Shown: positions 1-10,156, numbered from the stretch's first letter. The stretch: 64,000 nucleotides of DNA from Burkholderiales bacterium (GCA_947372465.1 CANBTT010000004.1:1-64000), one strand, 5' to 3'. Notes: generated by a model from the sequence alone, not told the origin. Numbers and translations: made by a program.

Positions 1-38
1 AAACTTAAATCACAATCTTTATCGTAATAGACCTTCAT
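1..38 (-). CDS. ilvC: Ketol-acid reductoisomerase, N-terminal fragment (cut by window edge)
   Basis: Only the first 12 codons are present. They read MKVYYDKDCDLS, which matches the usual N-terminus of bacterial IlvC, the NADPH-dependent ketol-acid reductoisomerase that follows acetolactate synthase in valine, isoleucine and leucine synthesis. An AGGAG ribosome site lies at 42-47 on the minus strand, a few bases before the ATG at 36-38. The gene starts 32 bp after the ilvN stop on the same strand, so ilvB-ilvN-ilvC is probably one operon. Confidence 0.85.
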   Translation of the reverse strand, partial: MKVYYDKDCDLS

Positions 39-70
39 GTTTTCTCCTGTAGATATGGGTCGTTGTTAAT

Positions 71-562
71 TCAAACTCTTAAGATCCGCTCGCCTCTGCC
101 AATACCGCATGGTCCCGTTCTAACGGTCTCAAGAATTGCGGTGCTGTCAACGGCTTGCAAAAATGCATCGTTCTTGGCTTGGTCACCCGTGAGTTCAAGG
201 GTGTAGCTTTTGTCAGTCACATCGATGATGCGACCACGAAAGATATCGGCCATGCGCTTCATCTCCTCGCGCTCTTTGCCCACAGCGCGAACTTTGACAA
301 GCATCAACTCTCGCTCAGTGTAGGGGCCTTCTGTCAAATCGACCACCTTCACCACTTCAATCAAGCGGTTCAAGTGTTTGGTGATTTGTTCAACGACATC
401 GTCAGAACCGGTGGTTTGCAGGGTCATCCTTGAAAGACTAGGATCCTCCGTCGGGGCAACCGTCAAAGACTCGATGTTATAACCCCGAGCAGAGAACAGT
501 CCAACCACACGTGACAAGGCACCGGGCTCATTTTCTAAAAGAACAGAAATAATATGTTTCAC
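71..562 (-). CDS. ilvN: Acetolactate synthase small (regulatory) subunit
   Basis: The 163-residue product has the usual length of IlvN/IlvH. An N-terminal ACT domain (about residues 3-76, beginning MKHIISVLLENEPGALSRV) binds valine and confers feedback inhibition. The C-terminal half holds the second conserved domain (for example GIIDVTD- and TGPCGIGRGERILRV-type segments). The start codon is GTG, preceded by GAGGAAG. The protein works as a complex with IlvB, encoded 111 bp upstream, and ilvC follows downstream, giving the classic ilvBNC order. The assignment is firm from length, motif and context. Confidence 0.95.
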   Translation of the reverse strand: MKHIISVLLENEPGALSRVVGLFSARGYNIESLTVAPTEDPSLSRMTLQTTGSDDVVEQITKHLNRLIEVVKVVDLTEGPYTERELMLVKVRAVGKEREEMKRMADIFRGRIIDVTDKSYTLELTGDQAKNDAFLQAVDSTAILETVRTGPCGIGRGERILRV

Positions 563-653
563 AATGGCTTCCTCTTTTTGAGGCCCTCGCCTAAGAATGG
601 GTTATTCATGGGCTTGGCGATCAATAGATTCAACAAAAAAAATAATCATTCTT

Positions 654-671
654 CACACCTTCTCAGGTGTG
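654..671. other. Hairpin between ilvB and ilvN
   Basis: CACACCT (654-660) and AGGTGTG (665-671) form a 7-bp stem with a 4-base loop, 3 bp after the ilvB stop. On the minus (coding) strand it is followed about ten bases later by a run of eight T. The U-tract is too far away for a textbook terminator. It may be a partial terminator or a processing/stability element that sets the ratio of large to small subunit. Confidence 0.4.
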
Positions 672-673
672 CG

Positions 674-2461
674 TCAAAGATCCTCGCTACCTAACAGCAT
701 TTCCGTGATGCCCTTGCCGGCTTGCACCATGGGGAACACGTTTTCAGTGGGGTCGGTTCTAAAATCCATGAAGACAGTTCTGTCCTTGAGGGCCCTGGCC
801 TCTCTGAGTGCAGGCTCCACATCCTCATGGCGCTCAATGAGCATGCCCACATGACCATAGGCCTCGGCCAATTTAACAAAGTCCGGCAAAGCATCCATGT
901 AACTGTGGCTGTAACGACCCGAATACTCAATTTCTTGCCATTGCCGCACCATGCCAAGGTAGCGGTTGTTCAGCGCCATGACCTTGATGGGCGTGTTGTA
1001 TTGCAAACAAGTCGAAAGCTCTTGGATACACATTTGAACCGAGCCCTCTCCAGTGACGCAAAACACCTCTGACTCAGGCTTGGCCAATTTGATGCCCATC
1101 GCATAGGGTATGCCTACGCCCATGGTGCCCAGGCCACCCGAGTTGATCCACCTTCTGGGCTCGTCGAAGCGGTAATATTGAGCAGCCCACATTTGGTGCT
1201 GACCGACATCCGATGTGACGTATGCATCTGCATCTTTGGTCATGTTCCAAAGGGTTTCAACCACATACTGCGGTTTGATCACAGAGGTGTTTGAGCGATC
1301 GTATTTCAAGCAGTCTCTTGAACGCAAGATCTCTAAACTCTCCCACCAAGCGGCAAGCGCCTTGGGGTCTGCTTTGTGAGCGCTTTCCTTGATCATTGCA
1401 ATCATCTCGGTCAACACTTCCTTCACGTCACCCACAATAGGCACGTCAACTTTGACACGCTTAGAAATGCTAGAAGGATCAATGTCGATGTGAATGATTT
1501 TTCTCTCATTTTGTGCAAAGTGTTTGGGGTTGCCAATCACTCGGTCATCAAAGCGCGCGCCAACTGCAAGCAGCACGTCGCAGTTTTGCATTGCATTGTT
1601 GGCTTCGATGGTGCCATGCATGCCCAGCATGCCTAGAAATTTTCTGTCTGATGCAGGGTAAGCGCCCAAGCCCATCAATGTGCTCGTACAAGGCACGCCC
1701 AGCATGTCCACCAAGGTTCTAAGTTCATGAGAGGCCTCACTCATCAACACGCCACCACCTGTATAAATAAAGGGGCGCTTGGCATTTTGAAGGAGTTGAA
1801 GGGCTTTTTTGATTTGTCCTGAATGCCCCTTTTTAACCGGGTTGTAGGACCTCATCTCGATGCTTTCGTGGTAACCATGGTACAGGGTCTTATTGAAAGA
1901 CACATCCTTTGGAATGTCCACCACGACAGGACCAGGGCGGCCTGTTTTAGCAATGTGAAAGGCCTTCTTGAGGGTCACGGCCAAGTCTTTGACGTCTTTG
2001 ACCAAAAAATTGTGTTTGACAATGGGGCGAGTAATGCCCACGGTGTCGCATTCTTGGAAAGCGTCCAGACCAATGGCATGCGTCGGTACTTGGCCCGTGA
2101 TGACCACCAAGGGTATGCTGTCCATGTAAGCCGTTGCGATCCCTGTGATGGCATTCGTAACACCAGGCCCAGAAGTCACCAAGGCAACGCCAACATCGCC
2201 AGTTGCTCTTGCGTAGCCGTCGGCCGCATGCACAGCGGCTTGCTCGTGGCGAACCAACACGTGTTGAATGGTATTTTGTTTGTAGAGCGCATCGTAGATG
2301 TACAAAACGGCACCACCAGGGTAGCCCCATACATATTTAACGCCTTCGGCCTGAAGGGCCTTGACCATCACTTCTGAACCCATCAACTCGACAGGTGTTT
2401 CGTTGTAAGCGTGAAGTGGATTGGCAGCAACAGCAGTTGCTTGCGATTTATTCGTGTCCAT
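674..2461 (-). CDS. ilvB: Acetolactate synthase large (catalytic) subunit
   Basis: ThDP- and FAD-dependent enzyme that condenses pyruvate with pyruvate or 2-oxobutyrate, the first common step of branched-chain amino acid synthesis. The 595-residue product has the catalytic glutamate in LVRHEQAA (E73), the central FAD-type domain, and a C-terminal ThDP-binding motif GEGS...NN (about 480-510). The second residue of the GDG-type motif is Glu rather than Asp, a variant I believe occurs in other Burkholderiales. The first 25 or so residues are a non-conserved extension. ilvN follows 111 bp downstream. The assignment is certain at family level; the symbol ilvB or ilvI is a matter of convention. Confidence 0.96.
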   Translation of the reverse strand: MDTNKSQATAVAANPLHAYNETPVELMGSEVMVKALQAEGVKYVWGYPGGAVLYIYDALYKQNTIQHVLVRHEQAAVHAADGYARATGDVGVALVTSGPGVTNAITGIATAYMDSIPLVVITGQVPTHAIGLDAFQECDTVGITRPIVKHNFLVKDVKDLAVTLKKAFHIAKTGRPGPVVVDIPKDVSFNKTLYHGYHESIEMRSYNPVKKGHSGQIKKALQLLQNAKRPFIYTGGGVLMSEASHELRTLVDMLGVPCTSTLMGLGAYPASDRKFLGMLGMHGTIEANNAMQNCDVLLAVGARFDDRVIGNPKHFAQNERKIIHIDIDPSSISKRVKVDVPIVGDVKEVLTEMIAMIKESAHKADPKALAAWWESLEILRSRDCLKYDRSNTSVIKPQYVVETLWNMTKDADAYVTSDVGQHQMWAAQYYRFDEPRRWINSGGLGTMGVGIPYAMGIKLAKPESEVFCVTGEGSVQMCIQELSTCLQYNTPIKVMALNNRYLGMVRQWQEIEYSGRYSHSYMDALPDFVKLAEAYGHVGMLIERHEDVEPALREARALKDRTVFMDFRTDPTENVFPMVQAGKGITEMLLGSEDL

Positions 2462-2748
2462 TTGTTTAAACCTTTGTGAATTTCTAACTGAAAAACCTTG
2501 GGTGCCTCTTCGTGCATTCTTATGAAATCACGTCAAGACTTAAGACCTGAAGCCATAGACGTTGATACGTCAAACCCAGACCCGTTTTTTATGTGTTTTT
2601 ATCGAACACAGCCTGCTATTATCTCATTTTTTTCGATAGACTGTCACCCTTGAGGCCTATTTAGCAGAAATATGGTGTAATTCGCTCTTGAAACACACAC
2701 GATGCTACCCACGCCCCTTTTTGCACCGTAATTGGACGTCCCCAAGCC
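2462..2748. promoter_or_regulatory. Divergent promoter region ilvB / ECF-sigma gene, with inverted repeat 2558-2571
   Basis: This 287-bp gap separates the divergent ilvB and sigma-factor genes. It contains a perfect inverted repeat, GACGT (2558-2562), spacer TGAT, ACGTC (2567-2571). A second TTGACGT copy on the minus strand lies about 35 bp nearer ilvB. This could be an operator for the ilv operon. I could not recognise a leader peptide with branched-chain codons, so classical attenuation is not supported. Confidence 0.35.
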
Positions 2749-3315
2749 TTGGCCACAGAAAAAGAACTCTCTGACTTTCTTAAAAGCGTTGAAAAACGTG
2801 CTTTTAAACGTTCGATCTACCACGTGAGAGACGAGGATGCGGCGCTTGATATTGTTCAAGACAGCATGATGAAATTGGCTGAACATTACGCGGAAAAGCC
2901 CGCCAATGAGCTGCCCATGCTGTTTCAAAGAATTTTGTCCAACACGACACTGGATTGGTTTCGGCGCCAAAAAACCAAAAACGCCCTTTTCTCCAATTTC
3001 AATGAGTTTGAGTCTGAATCGGGCTTGGATGAGCTCGATTTCCTTGACATCAAGGCCTCGGAGAGTGAAACCCTGATGAGCGAGAGTGCCGAACAGAATT
3101 TTTCTCACACCCAAAACGTCCAAGAAATTGAAGAAGAGATAAAAAAGCTGCCCGCACGTCAACGAGAAGCCTTCCTTCTGCGTTATTGGGAGGAGCTTGA
3201 CGTTTCTGAAACAGCTTCGGCGATGGGTTGCTCGGAGGGAAGTGTGAAAACACATTGCTCCAGAGCCATTCAAGCACTATATTCGGCATTAGCCGCCAAA
3301 GGAATCAAGCCATGA
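2749..3315 (+). CDS. ECF-type RNA polymerase sigma factor
   Basis: 188 residues. Sigma region 2 spans about residues 10-85 (YHVRDEDAALDIVQDSMMKL... LDWFRRQKTK) and region 4 about 125-182 (LPARQREAFLLRYWE... GSVKTHCSRAIQAL), with an acidic linker between. The start is a TTG at 2749, chosen because homologues I recall begin MATE/MASE-QELSDFLKSVEKRAFK; GGACG lies about ten bases upstream. Its stop overlaps the next start (ATGA at 3312-3315), so it is translationally coupled to a DUF3619 membrane protein. That protein could act as its anti-sigma factor, which is inference. The target regulon is unknown. Confidence 0.88.
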   Translation: MATEKELSDFLKSVEKRAFKRSIYHVRDEDAALDIVQDSMMKLAEHYAEKPANELPMLFQRILSNTTLDWFRRQKTKNALFSNFNEFESESGLDELDFLDIKASESETLMSESAEQNFSHTQNVQEIEEEIKKLPARQREAFLLRYWEELDVSETASAMGCSEGSVKTHCSRAIQALYSALAAKGIKP

Positions 3316-3761
3316 AGACTGGTTTTAAACAAACTTTCAGCCCTCAAGACGTTTTCGCTAGACAAATCGCTAGTGGATTGGACGCTTCATTGCAGGACTT
3401 GCCCCACCACGTCAGTGAAAGACTGCGCGTGGCCAGGGTCCGTGCGCTGACTTTACAAAAGAAACCCGCTCAGCAAGCCGTTTTTGCGCCCTCTATCCAA
3501 ATCCACAATGGTGTGGCCACCTTGAGTGCTGGACCCACAAACAACCATTTTTGGGAAAAATTGGTCTCTCTTTTCCCTTTGTTGGTCCTTTTGTTAGGGC
3601 TTGTGGTCATTTATGAATTTCAAAACGAGCTCAGAGCTCGTGAGCTCGCTGACGTCGATCAAGCCTTGTTGCTCGATGATTTGCCTCCTGATGCCTATAC
3701 CGACCCAGGATTTTTGAAGTTTTTGAGCGTCCCAAGAGAGTCCATCGAAGGCCAGCAATAA
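3312..3761 (+). CDS. DUF3619 family membrane protein, possible anti-sigma factor
   Basis: 149 residues from the ATG that overlaps the sigma-factor stop (ATGA). The N-terminal 80 residues are soluble (MKTGFKQTFSPQDVFARQIA...). One transmembrane helix lies at about 83-102 (LVSLFPLLVLLLGLVVIYEF), followed by an acidic C-terminal tail. The family is uncharacterised. A small single-pass protein coupled to an ECF sigma gene has the architecture expected of an anti-sigma factor, but no zinc-binding HxxxCxxC motif is present, so that role is only inferred from context. Confidence 0.8.
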   Translation: MKTGFKQTFSPQDVFARQIASGLDASLQDLPHHVSERLRVARVRALTLQKKPAQQAVFAPSIQIHNGVATLSAGPTNNHFWEKLVSLFPLLVLLLGLVVIYEFQNELRARELADVDQALLLDDLPPDAYTDPGFLKFLSVPRESIEGQQ

Positions 3762-3763
3762 CA

Positions 3764-4603
3764 ATGCGTTTGAGCCTTTTCCATAGCCGCATTGAAGCTT
3801 GTTTTTTCAAGACATGCAGCGCATTTGCGCTTGGGGCTCTTTGGCTCAAAAAGGGCTCTAGTGCTGGCTTAAAAATGGCGTTAGGCATGGTGTTGCCATT
3901 GTTGCTCCAGGGACTCGTACCATCCCTCAGCCTGGCGCAATCCCTTGGTGCAGATGCCCCAATGGCCAACTCGACAACAAACGCGGCTCCTGGGTCTTCG
4001 GCACCCGGCTTGATCAATTCAGCAGCCAACTCAACACCAAGCAAAACAGACCCCCCTGCCATCGATCCCAACTCAAACAGCAAGCCAGCCTTGGTCGCTG
4101 GAAAACCAGTTGCATCTTCCCCAAAATGGACCGACTTGACCGAGAAACAACGCTTCGCGCTTCGCCCATTGACCGAGTTGTGGCCTGAGATGAGTGAGAT
4201 TCAAAAACGAAAGTGGTTGGCGCTTTGTGCGAACTTTTCTGAGCTCAACGCCAAGGACCAAGAGAAACTTCAAGCCAGAATGTCTCAGTGGAGCGTGTTG
4301 AGCCCCCAACAAAGGGCCCAAGCTCGAGTGATCTTTGCGCAGGTTCAACAGTATGAAGGCGACGAGCGACTGAACAAATGGCAACAGTACCAAGCCTTGG
4401 CCCCAGAAAAAAGAAGTGAACTCGCTCAAAACTTAAATGTCATGCCCAACAGTGCAGCCATTTCCCCCAAGCCCAAAGCCCTGGGCGCGAGCAACACCTT
4501 GGTTTATAAGTCCGCTCACCAAGCCAGCCACATCAGGCTCCAAGCCGATCAAGTGGGCACCAAAACGCTGTTACCTCCCAAGCGAAACAATCCTGCACCC
4601 TAG
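3764..4603 (+). CDS. DUF3106 family exported protein
   Basis: 279 residues. A hydrophobic export signal spans about residues 38-58 (MALGMVLPLLLQGLVPSLSLAQ). An in-frame ATG at Met38 could be an alternative start, leaving a long N-terminal region if the first ATG is used. A Ser/Pro/Asn-rich linker follows, then a helical DUF3106 region at about 120-235 with repeated L-x-x-x-x-[KR] and W patterns (TEKQRFALRPLTELWPEMSE). It is probably periplasmic. The gene lies 2 bp after DUF3619 in the sigma-factor cluster. Function is unknown; a periplasmic sensor or stress role would fit the context. Confidence 0.75.
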   Translation: MRLSLFHSRIEACFFKTCSAFALGALWLKKGSSAGLKMALGMVLPLLLQGLVPSLSLAQSLGADAPMANSTTNAAPGSSAPGLINSAANSTPSKTDPPAIDPNSNSKPALVAGKPVASSPKWTDLTEKQRFALRPLTELWPEMSEIQKRKWLALCANFSELNAKDQEKLQARMSQWSVLSPQQRAQARVIFAQVQQYEGDERLNKWQQYQALAPEKRSELAQNLNVMPNSAAISPKPKALGASNTLVYKSAHQASHIRLQADQVGTKTLLPPKRNNPAP

Positions 4604-4699
4604 GCCAATCCCTCAGCAGCGATTTGAAAGACTTGCCCTGAACCGTGTCCCAAGCACAACGACGCCCAGCTCTCTCGCTCTCAGCTCAATAACGCACCA

Positions 4700-5227
4700 A
4701 TGACCCCGCAAAAAGCCCCTTCTATCCTTCGGCGAATGGCTTGTTTTACCTATGAAGGAATTTTAATTTTTGGCGTGGTCTTTGTCTCTGGCTTGGTGTT
4801 CACCATTGTGAGCGATGCCCTCATGCCCAGCGCCTCGTCTGACACCATCTCCAAATCCTTGGCCTACCGCTCGGTGTTTCAGGCCTTTATTTTCTGTGTT
4901 TTGACCGCTTACTTTCTTTACTTTTGGCGCCGCGGCCAAACGCTGGCCATGAAGACTTGGCGCATCCAAGTTCTGGACCTCCATGGGGAGCATTTGAGCA
5001 CAGCCATGGCCTTAAAAAGATGGATCACCTCTTGGGTATGGTTCATACCGCCTTTGATGGCTCTGACCCCCTTCACAATGAGCATGGCCGAGCGAGGCGT
5101 GCTGTGCTTGGGCTGGATATCGATTTGGGCCACCTTGGCCCGTTTCCAATCCCAGCAACAGTTTTGGCACGACGTTTGGTCAGGCACACAACTGATCGAT
5201 CACGTGGCCTCTTCCCCCAACAAATGA
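4700..5227 (+). CDS. RDD family integral membrane protein
   Basis: 175 residues with about four hydrophobic segments. The RDD-type signature is R-R-M-A at residues 11-14, followed by a membrane helix, and later R-x-G-Q-T-L-x-M-K-x-W-x-I-x-V (around 75-90), typical of the family. It ends the ECF sigma/DUF3619/DUF3106 cluster after a 96-bp gap. RDD proteins are poorly characterised; some are implicated in transport. The family call is solid, the function unknown. Confidence 0.85.
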   Translation: MTPQKAPSILRRMACFTYEGILIFGVVFVSGLVFTIVSDALMPSASSDTISKSLAYRSVFQAFIFCVLTAYFLYFWRRGQTLAMKTWRIQVLDLHGEHLSTAMALKRWITSWVWFIPPLMALTPFTMSMAERGVLCLGWISIWATLARFQSQQQFWHDVWSGTQLIDHVASSPNK

Positions 5228-5277
5228 CTGAATGCCTTCACCAAGCCATCACAAAACTGTCACGGATCTGAGTGAGA

Positions 5278-5688
5278 ATGCCTTGCATGAAGAAAACAGA
5301 TACCATCAATCCACAAAAGAAAAGACGTGGTTTTAGCCGCGTTTACCACGCCTTTGGGTTTTCACTTGCGGGACTGAAGGCCGGTTGGCATGAGCCCGCT
5401 TTTCAGCAAGAGGCGTGGTTCTTTATTGTCTTGCTGCCATGCGCCTTCTTTTTGGGCTCCAATTGGTTTGAAGTGTGCATGCTGATTGGCACAGTGATTT
5501 TGGTCTTGGTGGTTGAATTGCTCAACACCGCCATCGAGTCTGCCATTGACCGACACGGGCCCGACTGGCATGAGCTCTCCAAAAGAGCCAAGGACTTGGG
5601 CTCAGCAGCGGTGCTGTTGAGCCTCCTCTTTTGCATTGGCGTTTGGATTTGCGCCGCTTGGCAACGCATGGGTCCAATGATCTCTTAA
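5278..5688 (+). CDS. dgkA: Diacylglycerol kinase
   Basis: Small integral membrane lipid kinase that recycles diacylglycerol to phosphatidate at the inner membrane. It has three transmembrane helices and the family signature with catalytic Glu (VVELLNTAIESAIDRHG at about 78-94). The start is uncertain: GTG 5272, ATG 5278 and ATG 5287 are in frame. ATG 5278 gives 136 residues and 5287 gives 133, both slightly longer than E. coli DgkA (122). The basic N-terminal segment (PQKKRRGFSRVYHAF) is typical of betaproteobacterial members. It stands between the RDD gene and convergent glnB. Confidence 0.93.
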   Translation: MPCMKKTDTINPQKKRRGFSRVYHAFGFSLAGLKAGWHEPAFQQEAWFFIVLLPCAFFLGSNWFEVCMLIGTVILVLVVELLNTAIESAIDRHGPDWHELSKRAKDLGSAAVLLSLLFCIGVWICAAWQRMGPMIS

Positions 5689-5720
5689 ATCCAAAGGGTC
5701 AAGGCCCTTTAGCTCAATTT

Positions 5721-7753
<2,033 letters not shown>

Positions 7754-7768
7754 ATAAAAAATACCGTT

Positions 7769-8956
7769 ATGAATCGATCCAATTATGTCATTGAGGTGCA
7801 CGATTCGATGTCCACCATCGAAAAAACCCAATGGAATGCGCTTCTATTGTCTGATTCTGTCCCGACTCCTTTTCTGCGCTTCGAGTATTTGAGGGCCATG
7901 CACGAGAGCGCCAGCGCAGTTACACAAACGGGTTGGACGTGCAAATACGTCACGCTTCACCTAGACAGTCAACTTGTTGGCGCATGTCCACTGTACTTAA
8001 AAACCCACTCCTATGGGGAATATGTGTTTGACTGGGCTTGGGCCCAAGCCTATCAAAGGCATGGCTTGCACTATTATCCCAAGGCCTTGATCGCCTCCCC
8101 TTTTAGCCCGGTGCCTGGCAGCAGATTGTTGGCCCAAGGTGAGGCACAACGACTCGAACTCTTAAAAGCCGTTTTGGATCTTTGTCTGGACTGGGGCGTG
8201 TCATCCCTGCACATGCTTTACGCAAGCGATGAAGACATGCGTGCGGCCGAGCAGTGCCACATGCTTCAAAGACAAACCATCCAGTTTCACTGGACCAATC
8301 GCGACTCAAAGGGTCAAGCGTTTGTGAGCTTTGATGCCTTTTTGAACGCCATGAATCAAGAGAAAAGAAAGAAAATCAAACAAGAGAGAAAAAAAGTTGC
8401 TCAAGCACAAGTCGTCTTCAAGGCCTATGAAGGCGCAGAGATCCAGGACGAGCACTGGGCGTTCTTTTACAGCTGCTACCAACAGACCTATTTGGAACAT
8501 GGAAACGCACCCTATATCACTCGCGCTTTCTTTGAATCCATGCAGCAGAAAATGCAAGACAACTGGGTGATGTTCATTGCACACCGTTTGGGGCAACCCA
8601 TTGCATGCAGCTTGGTCGCCTTGCAAAGAAACGAAGAACACCAAGCCGTGGTGGCTTATGGGCGTTACTGGGGTGCGCTTGAAAGGGTGGACTGCCTGCA
8701 TTTTGAGGCCTGTTACTACCAACCCTTGCTTTGGTGCATTGCCAAAGGCGTTGAGCGATTTGAAGGCGGCGCACAAGGAGAGCACAAAATGGCCCGCGCC
8801 CTCTTGCCTGTGAAAACACACAGCGCCCATTGGCTAGCCCACCCCTCATTTGCCAAAGCTGTCGATGGGTTCCTCACCCAGGAGGGGCAAAACATGGACA
8901 ACTATTTAGAGCACCTTCAAGAAAGAAATCCGTTCAAGACCATTGGACCAGATTAA
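7769..8956 (+). CDS. COG3146 (FemAB/GNAT-fold) acyltransferase-like protein
   Basis: 395 residues resembling the COG3146/DUF482 family, annotated as GNAT or peptidoglycan-biosynthesis-like proteins. Features are the N-terminal VIEVHDSMSTIEKTQWNAL...PFLRFEYLRAMHES, a central lysine-rich QEKRKKIKQERKKV segment, and the C-terminal RFEGGAQGEHKMARALLPV signature. The ATG at 7769 is supported because the conserved N-terminal strand begins a few residues later. Substrate is unknown. It is divergent from nadE with only 15 bp between start codons, so each promoter must overlap the other's leader or coding region. Confidence 0.85.
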   Translation: MNRSNYVIEVHDSMSTIEKTQWNALLLSDSVPTPFLRFEYLRAMHESASAVTQTGWTCKYVTLHLDSQLVGACPLYLKTHSYGEYVFDWAWAQAYQRHGLHYYPKALIASPFSPVPGSRLLAQGEAQRLELLKAVLDLCLDWGVSSLHMLYASDEDMRAAEQCHMLQRQTIQFHWTNRDSKGQAFVSFDAFLNAMNQEKRKKIKQERKKVAQAQVVFKAYEGAEIQDEHWAFFYSCYQQTYLEHGNAPYITRAFFESMQQKMQDNWVMFIAHRLGQPIACSLVALQRNEEHQAVVAYGRYWGALERVDCLHFEACYYQPLLWCIAKGVERFEGGAQGEHKMARALLPVKTHSAHWLAHPSFAKAVDGFLTQEGQNMDNYLEHLQERNPFKTIGPD

Positions 8957-9083
8957 AAACCCGTGTGTTTTTTTATCAACCGCCCAATTTGCTCGACATG
9001 ACGAAAGAAACTTTAAAATCATGGTGTCCTGCATAAAACGACTCTTGCTCAAAAGAATTTGAATCGAAACTTGAACGTCAAAA

Positions 9084-9995
9084 TTAATATTTTTCTGGAA
9101 CGATCATGCCTTGTGGAATGGGGTGTCGAATGTAATCAGGATTGCGGACCCTGTCGGGCATCACAATCTCAGGTTGATGGACCTCACTGTACTGAACCTG
9201 AGAGAGCAAGTGACTGATGCAATTCAAGCGGGCTTTTTTCTTGTCAACCGCTTGCACCACCCACCAAGGTGCTTCTGGAATATGCGTTCTCTCAATCATC
9301 GTTTCTTTGGCTCTCGTGTAATCTTCCCAACGGCGGCGGCTCTCTAAATCCATTGGACTGAGCTTCCACTGCTTCAAAGGATCATGGATACGCCCCAAAA
9401 ACCGTGTGTATTGCTCATCATCGGTAATGGAGAACCAGTATTTGATGATTTGAATCCCACTTCTCGTGAGCATCTTTTCAAACTCAGGCGCCGATTTGAA
9501 GAACTCCTCGTAGTCATCGTCCGAACAAAAACCCATGACCTTCTCGACGCCTGCTCGGTTGTACCAACTTCGGTCAAACAAAACGATCTCTCCCGCAGCT
9601 GGGAGGTGAGAGACGTAGCGCTGAAAGTACCACTGCGTTTTCTCTCGATCGTTGGGCGCTGGCAGCGCCGCCACGCGGCAAATACGTGGATTCAATCTCT
9701 GGGTAATGCGCTTGATCACACCTCCCTTGCCCGCCGCATCGCGGCCTTCAAAAATAATCACCATGCGGTGCTTGTTGGTCACCACCCAGTCTTGCAGCTT
9801 GACCAACTCACCTTGTAATTTGATCAATTCTCTGAAGTAAAAACGTCTGAACGCGAGAGCCTCGGGTGAACGCGTGTCATCATCGCCAAAGCCAATATCT
9901 TCAAACTCATTTTCTAGCTCCTCATCCAAGCTGTCCATCATGTCGTCTTTTAATCGCTGCAGTTGCGAGGCATCAAGTTGAATTGGGGTGGGCAT
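9084..9995 (-). CDS. ppk2: Polyphosphate kinase 2 (class I)
   Basis: 303 residues with a single PPK2 domain. Walker A is GRDAAGK at 84-90 and Walker B is LFDRSWYNRAG with Asp141, plus the lid segment RRRWEDYTRAKETMI. Class I enzymes use polyphosphate to phosphorylate nucleoside diphosphates, or run the reverse reaction; the exact nucleotide preference cannot be read here. An acidic N-terminal arm (SLDEELENEFEDIGFGDDD) precedes the domain. A strong Pho box with matching -10 lies upstream (10029-10062), so phosphate starvation control is likely. It is divergent from two alkaline phosphatase genes. Confidence 0.95.
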   Translation of the reverse strand: MPTPIQLDASQLQRLKDDMMDSLDEELENEFEDIGFGDDDTRSPEALAFRRFYFRELIKLQGELVKLQDWVVTNKHRMVIIFEGRDAAGKGGVIKRITQRLNPRICRVAALPAPNDREKTQWYFQRYVSHLPAAGEIVLFDRSWYNRAGVEKVMGFCSDDDYEEFFKSAPEFEKMLTRSGIQIIKYWFSITDDEQYTRFLGRIHDPLKQWKLSPMDLESRRRWEDYTRAKETMIERTHIPEAPWWVVQAVDKKKARLNCISHLLSQVQYSEVHQPEIVMPDRVRNPDYIRHPIPQGMIVPEKY

Positions 9996-10028
9996 GGTGA
10001 TAAAAATTTGTTGATAAAAAGGATCTTT

Positions 10029-10062
10029 AGCATAAGAAGCTCAAATGACATTTTGATGACAA
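10029..10062 (-). promoter_or_regulatory. Pho box and -10 element for ppk2
   Basis: On the minus strand, TTGTCAT (10062-10056), a 4-base spacer CAAA, and ATGTCAT (10051-10045) match the PhoB consensus CTGTCAT-N4-CTGTCAT at 12 of 14 positions with the required 11-bp pitch. A -10-like TATGCT lies at 10034-10029, exactly 10 bp after the second half-site, the geometry of PhoB-activated promoters lacking a -35. A start near 10022 would leave about 27 bases before the ppk2 ATG. phoB and phoR are in the same window. Confidence 0.75.
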
Positions 10063-10095
10063 CGCAATTCACTATGAAAATGAAGTCCATTGCCT

Positions 10096-10129
10096 TTGTC
10101 ACGAAATTTACACCAAGTAGACCTAAGCT
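10096..10129 (+). promoter_or_regulatory. Candidate weaker Pho box for the alkaline phosphatase operon
   Basis: TTGTCAC (10096-10102), spacer GAAA, and TTTACAC (10107-10113) match the PhoB half-site at 5/7 and 4/7 with 11-bp pitch. TAAGCT at 10124-10129 sits 10 bp downstream as a weak -10. The match is poor on its own but has the same geometry as the opposite-facing ppk2 box 34 bp away, and the downstream genes encode phosphatases. Confidence 0.45.
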
Positions 10130-10156
10130 GGCGATTGTCTATTTTTAAGGTGAACC

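Noticed and set aside
5246..5263. CCATCAC-AAAA-CTGTCAC, a good Pho box match just before dgkA
   Set aside because: It lies only 15 bp from the dgkA start, leaving no room for a -10 and a translatable leader. The preceding 19 bp also overlap the end of the RDD region. Treated as chance.
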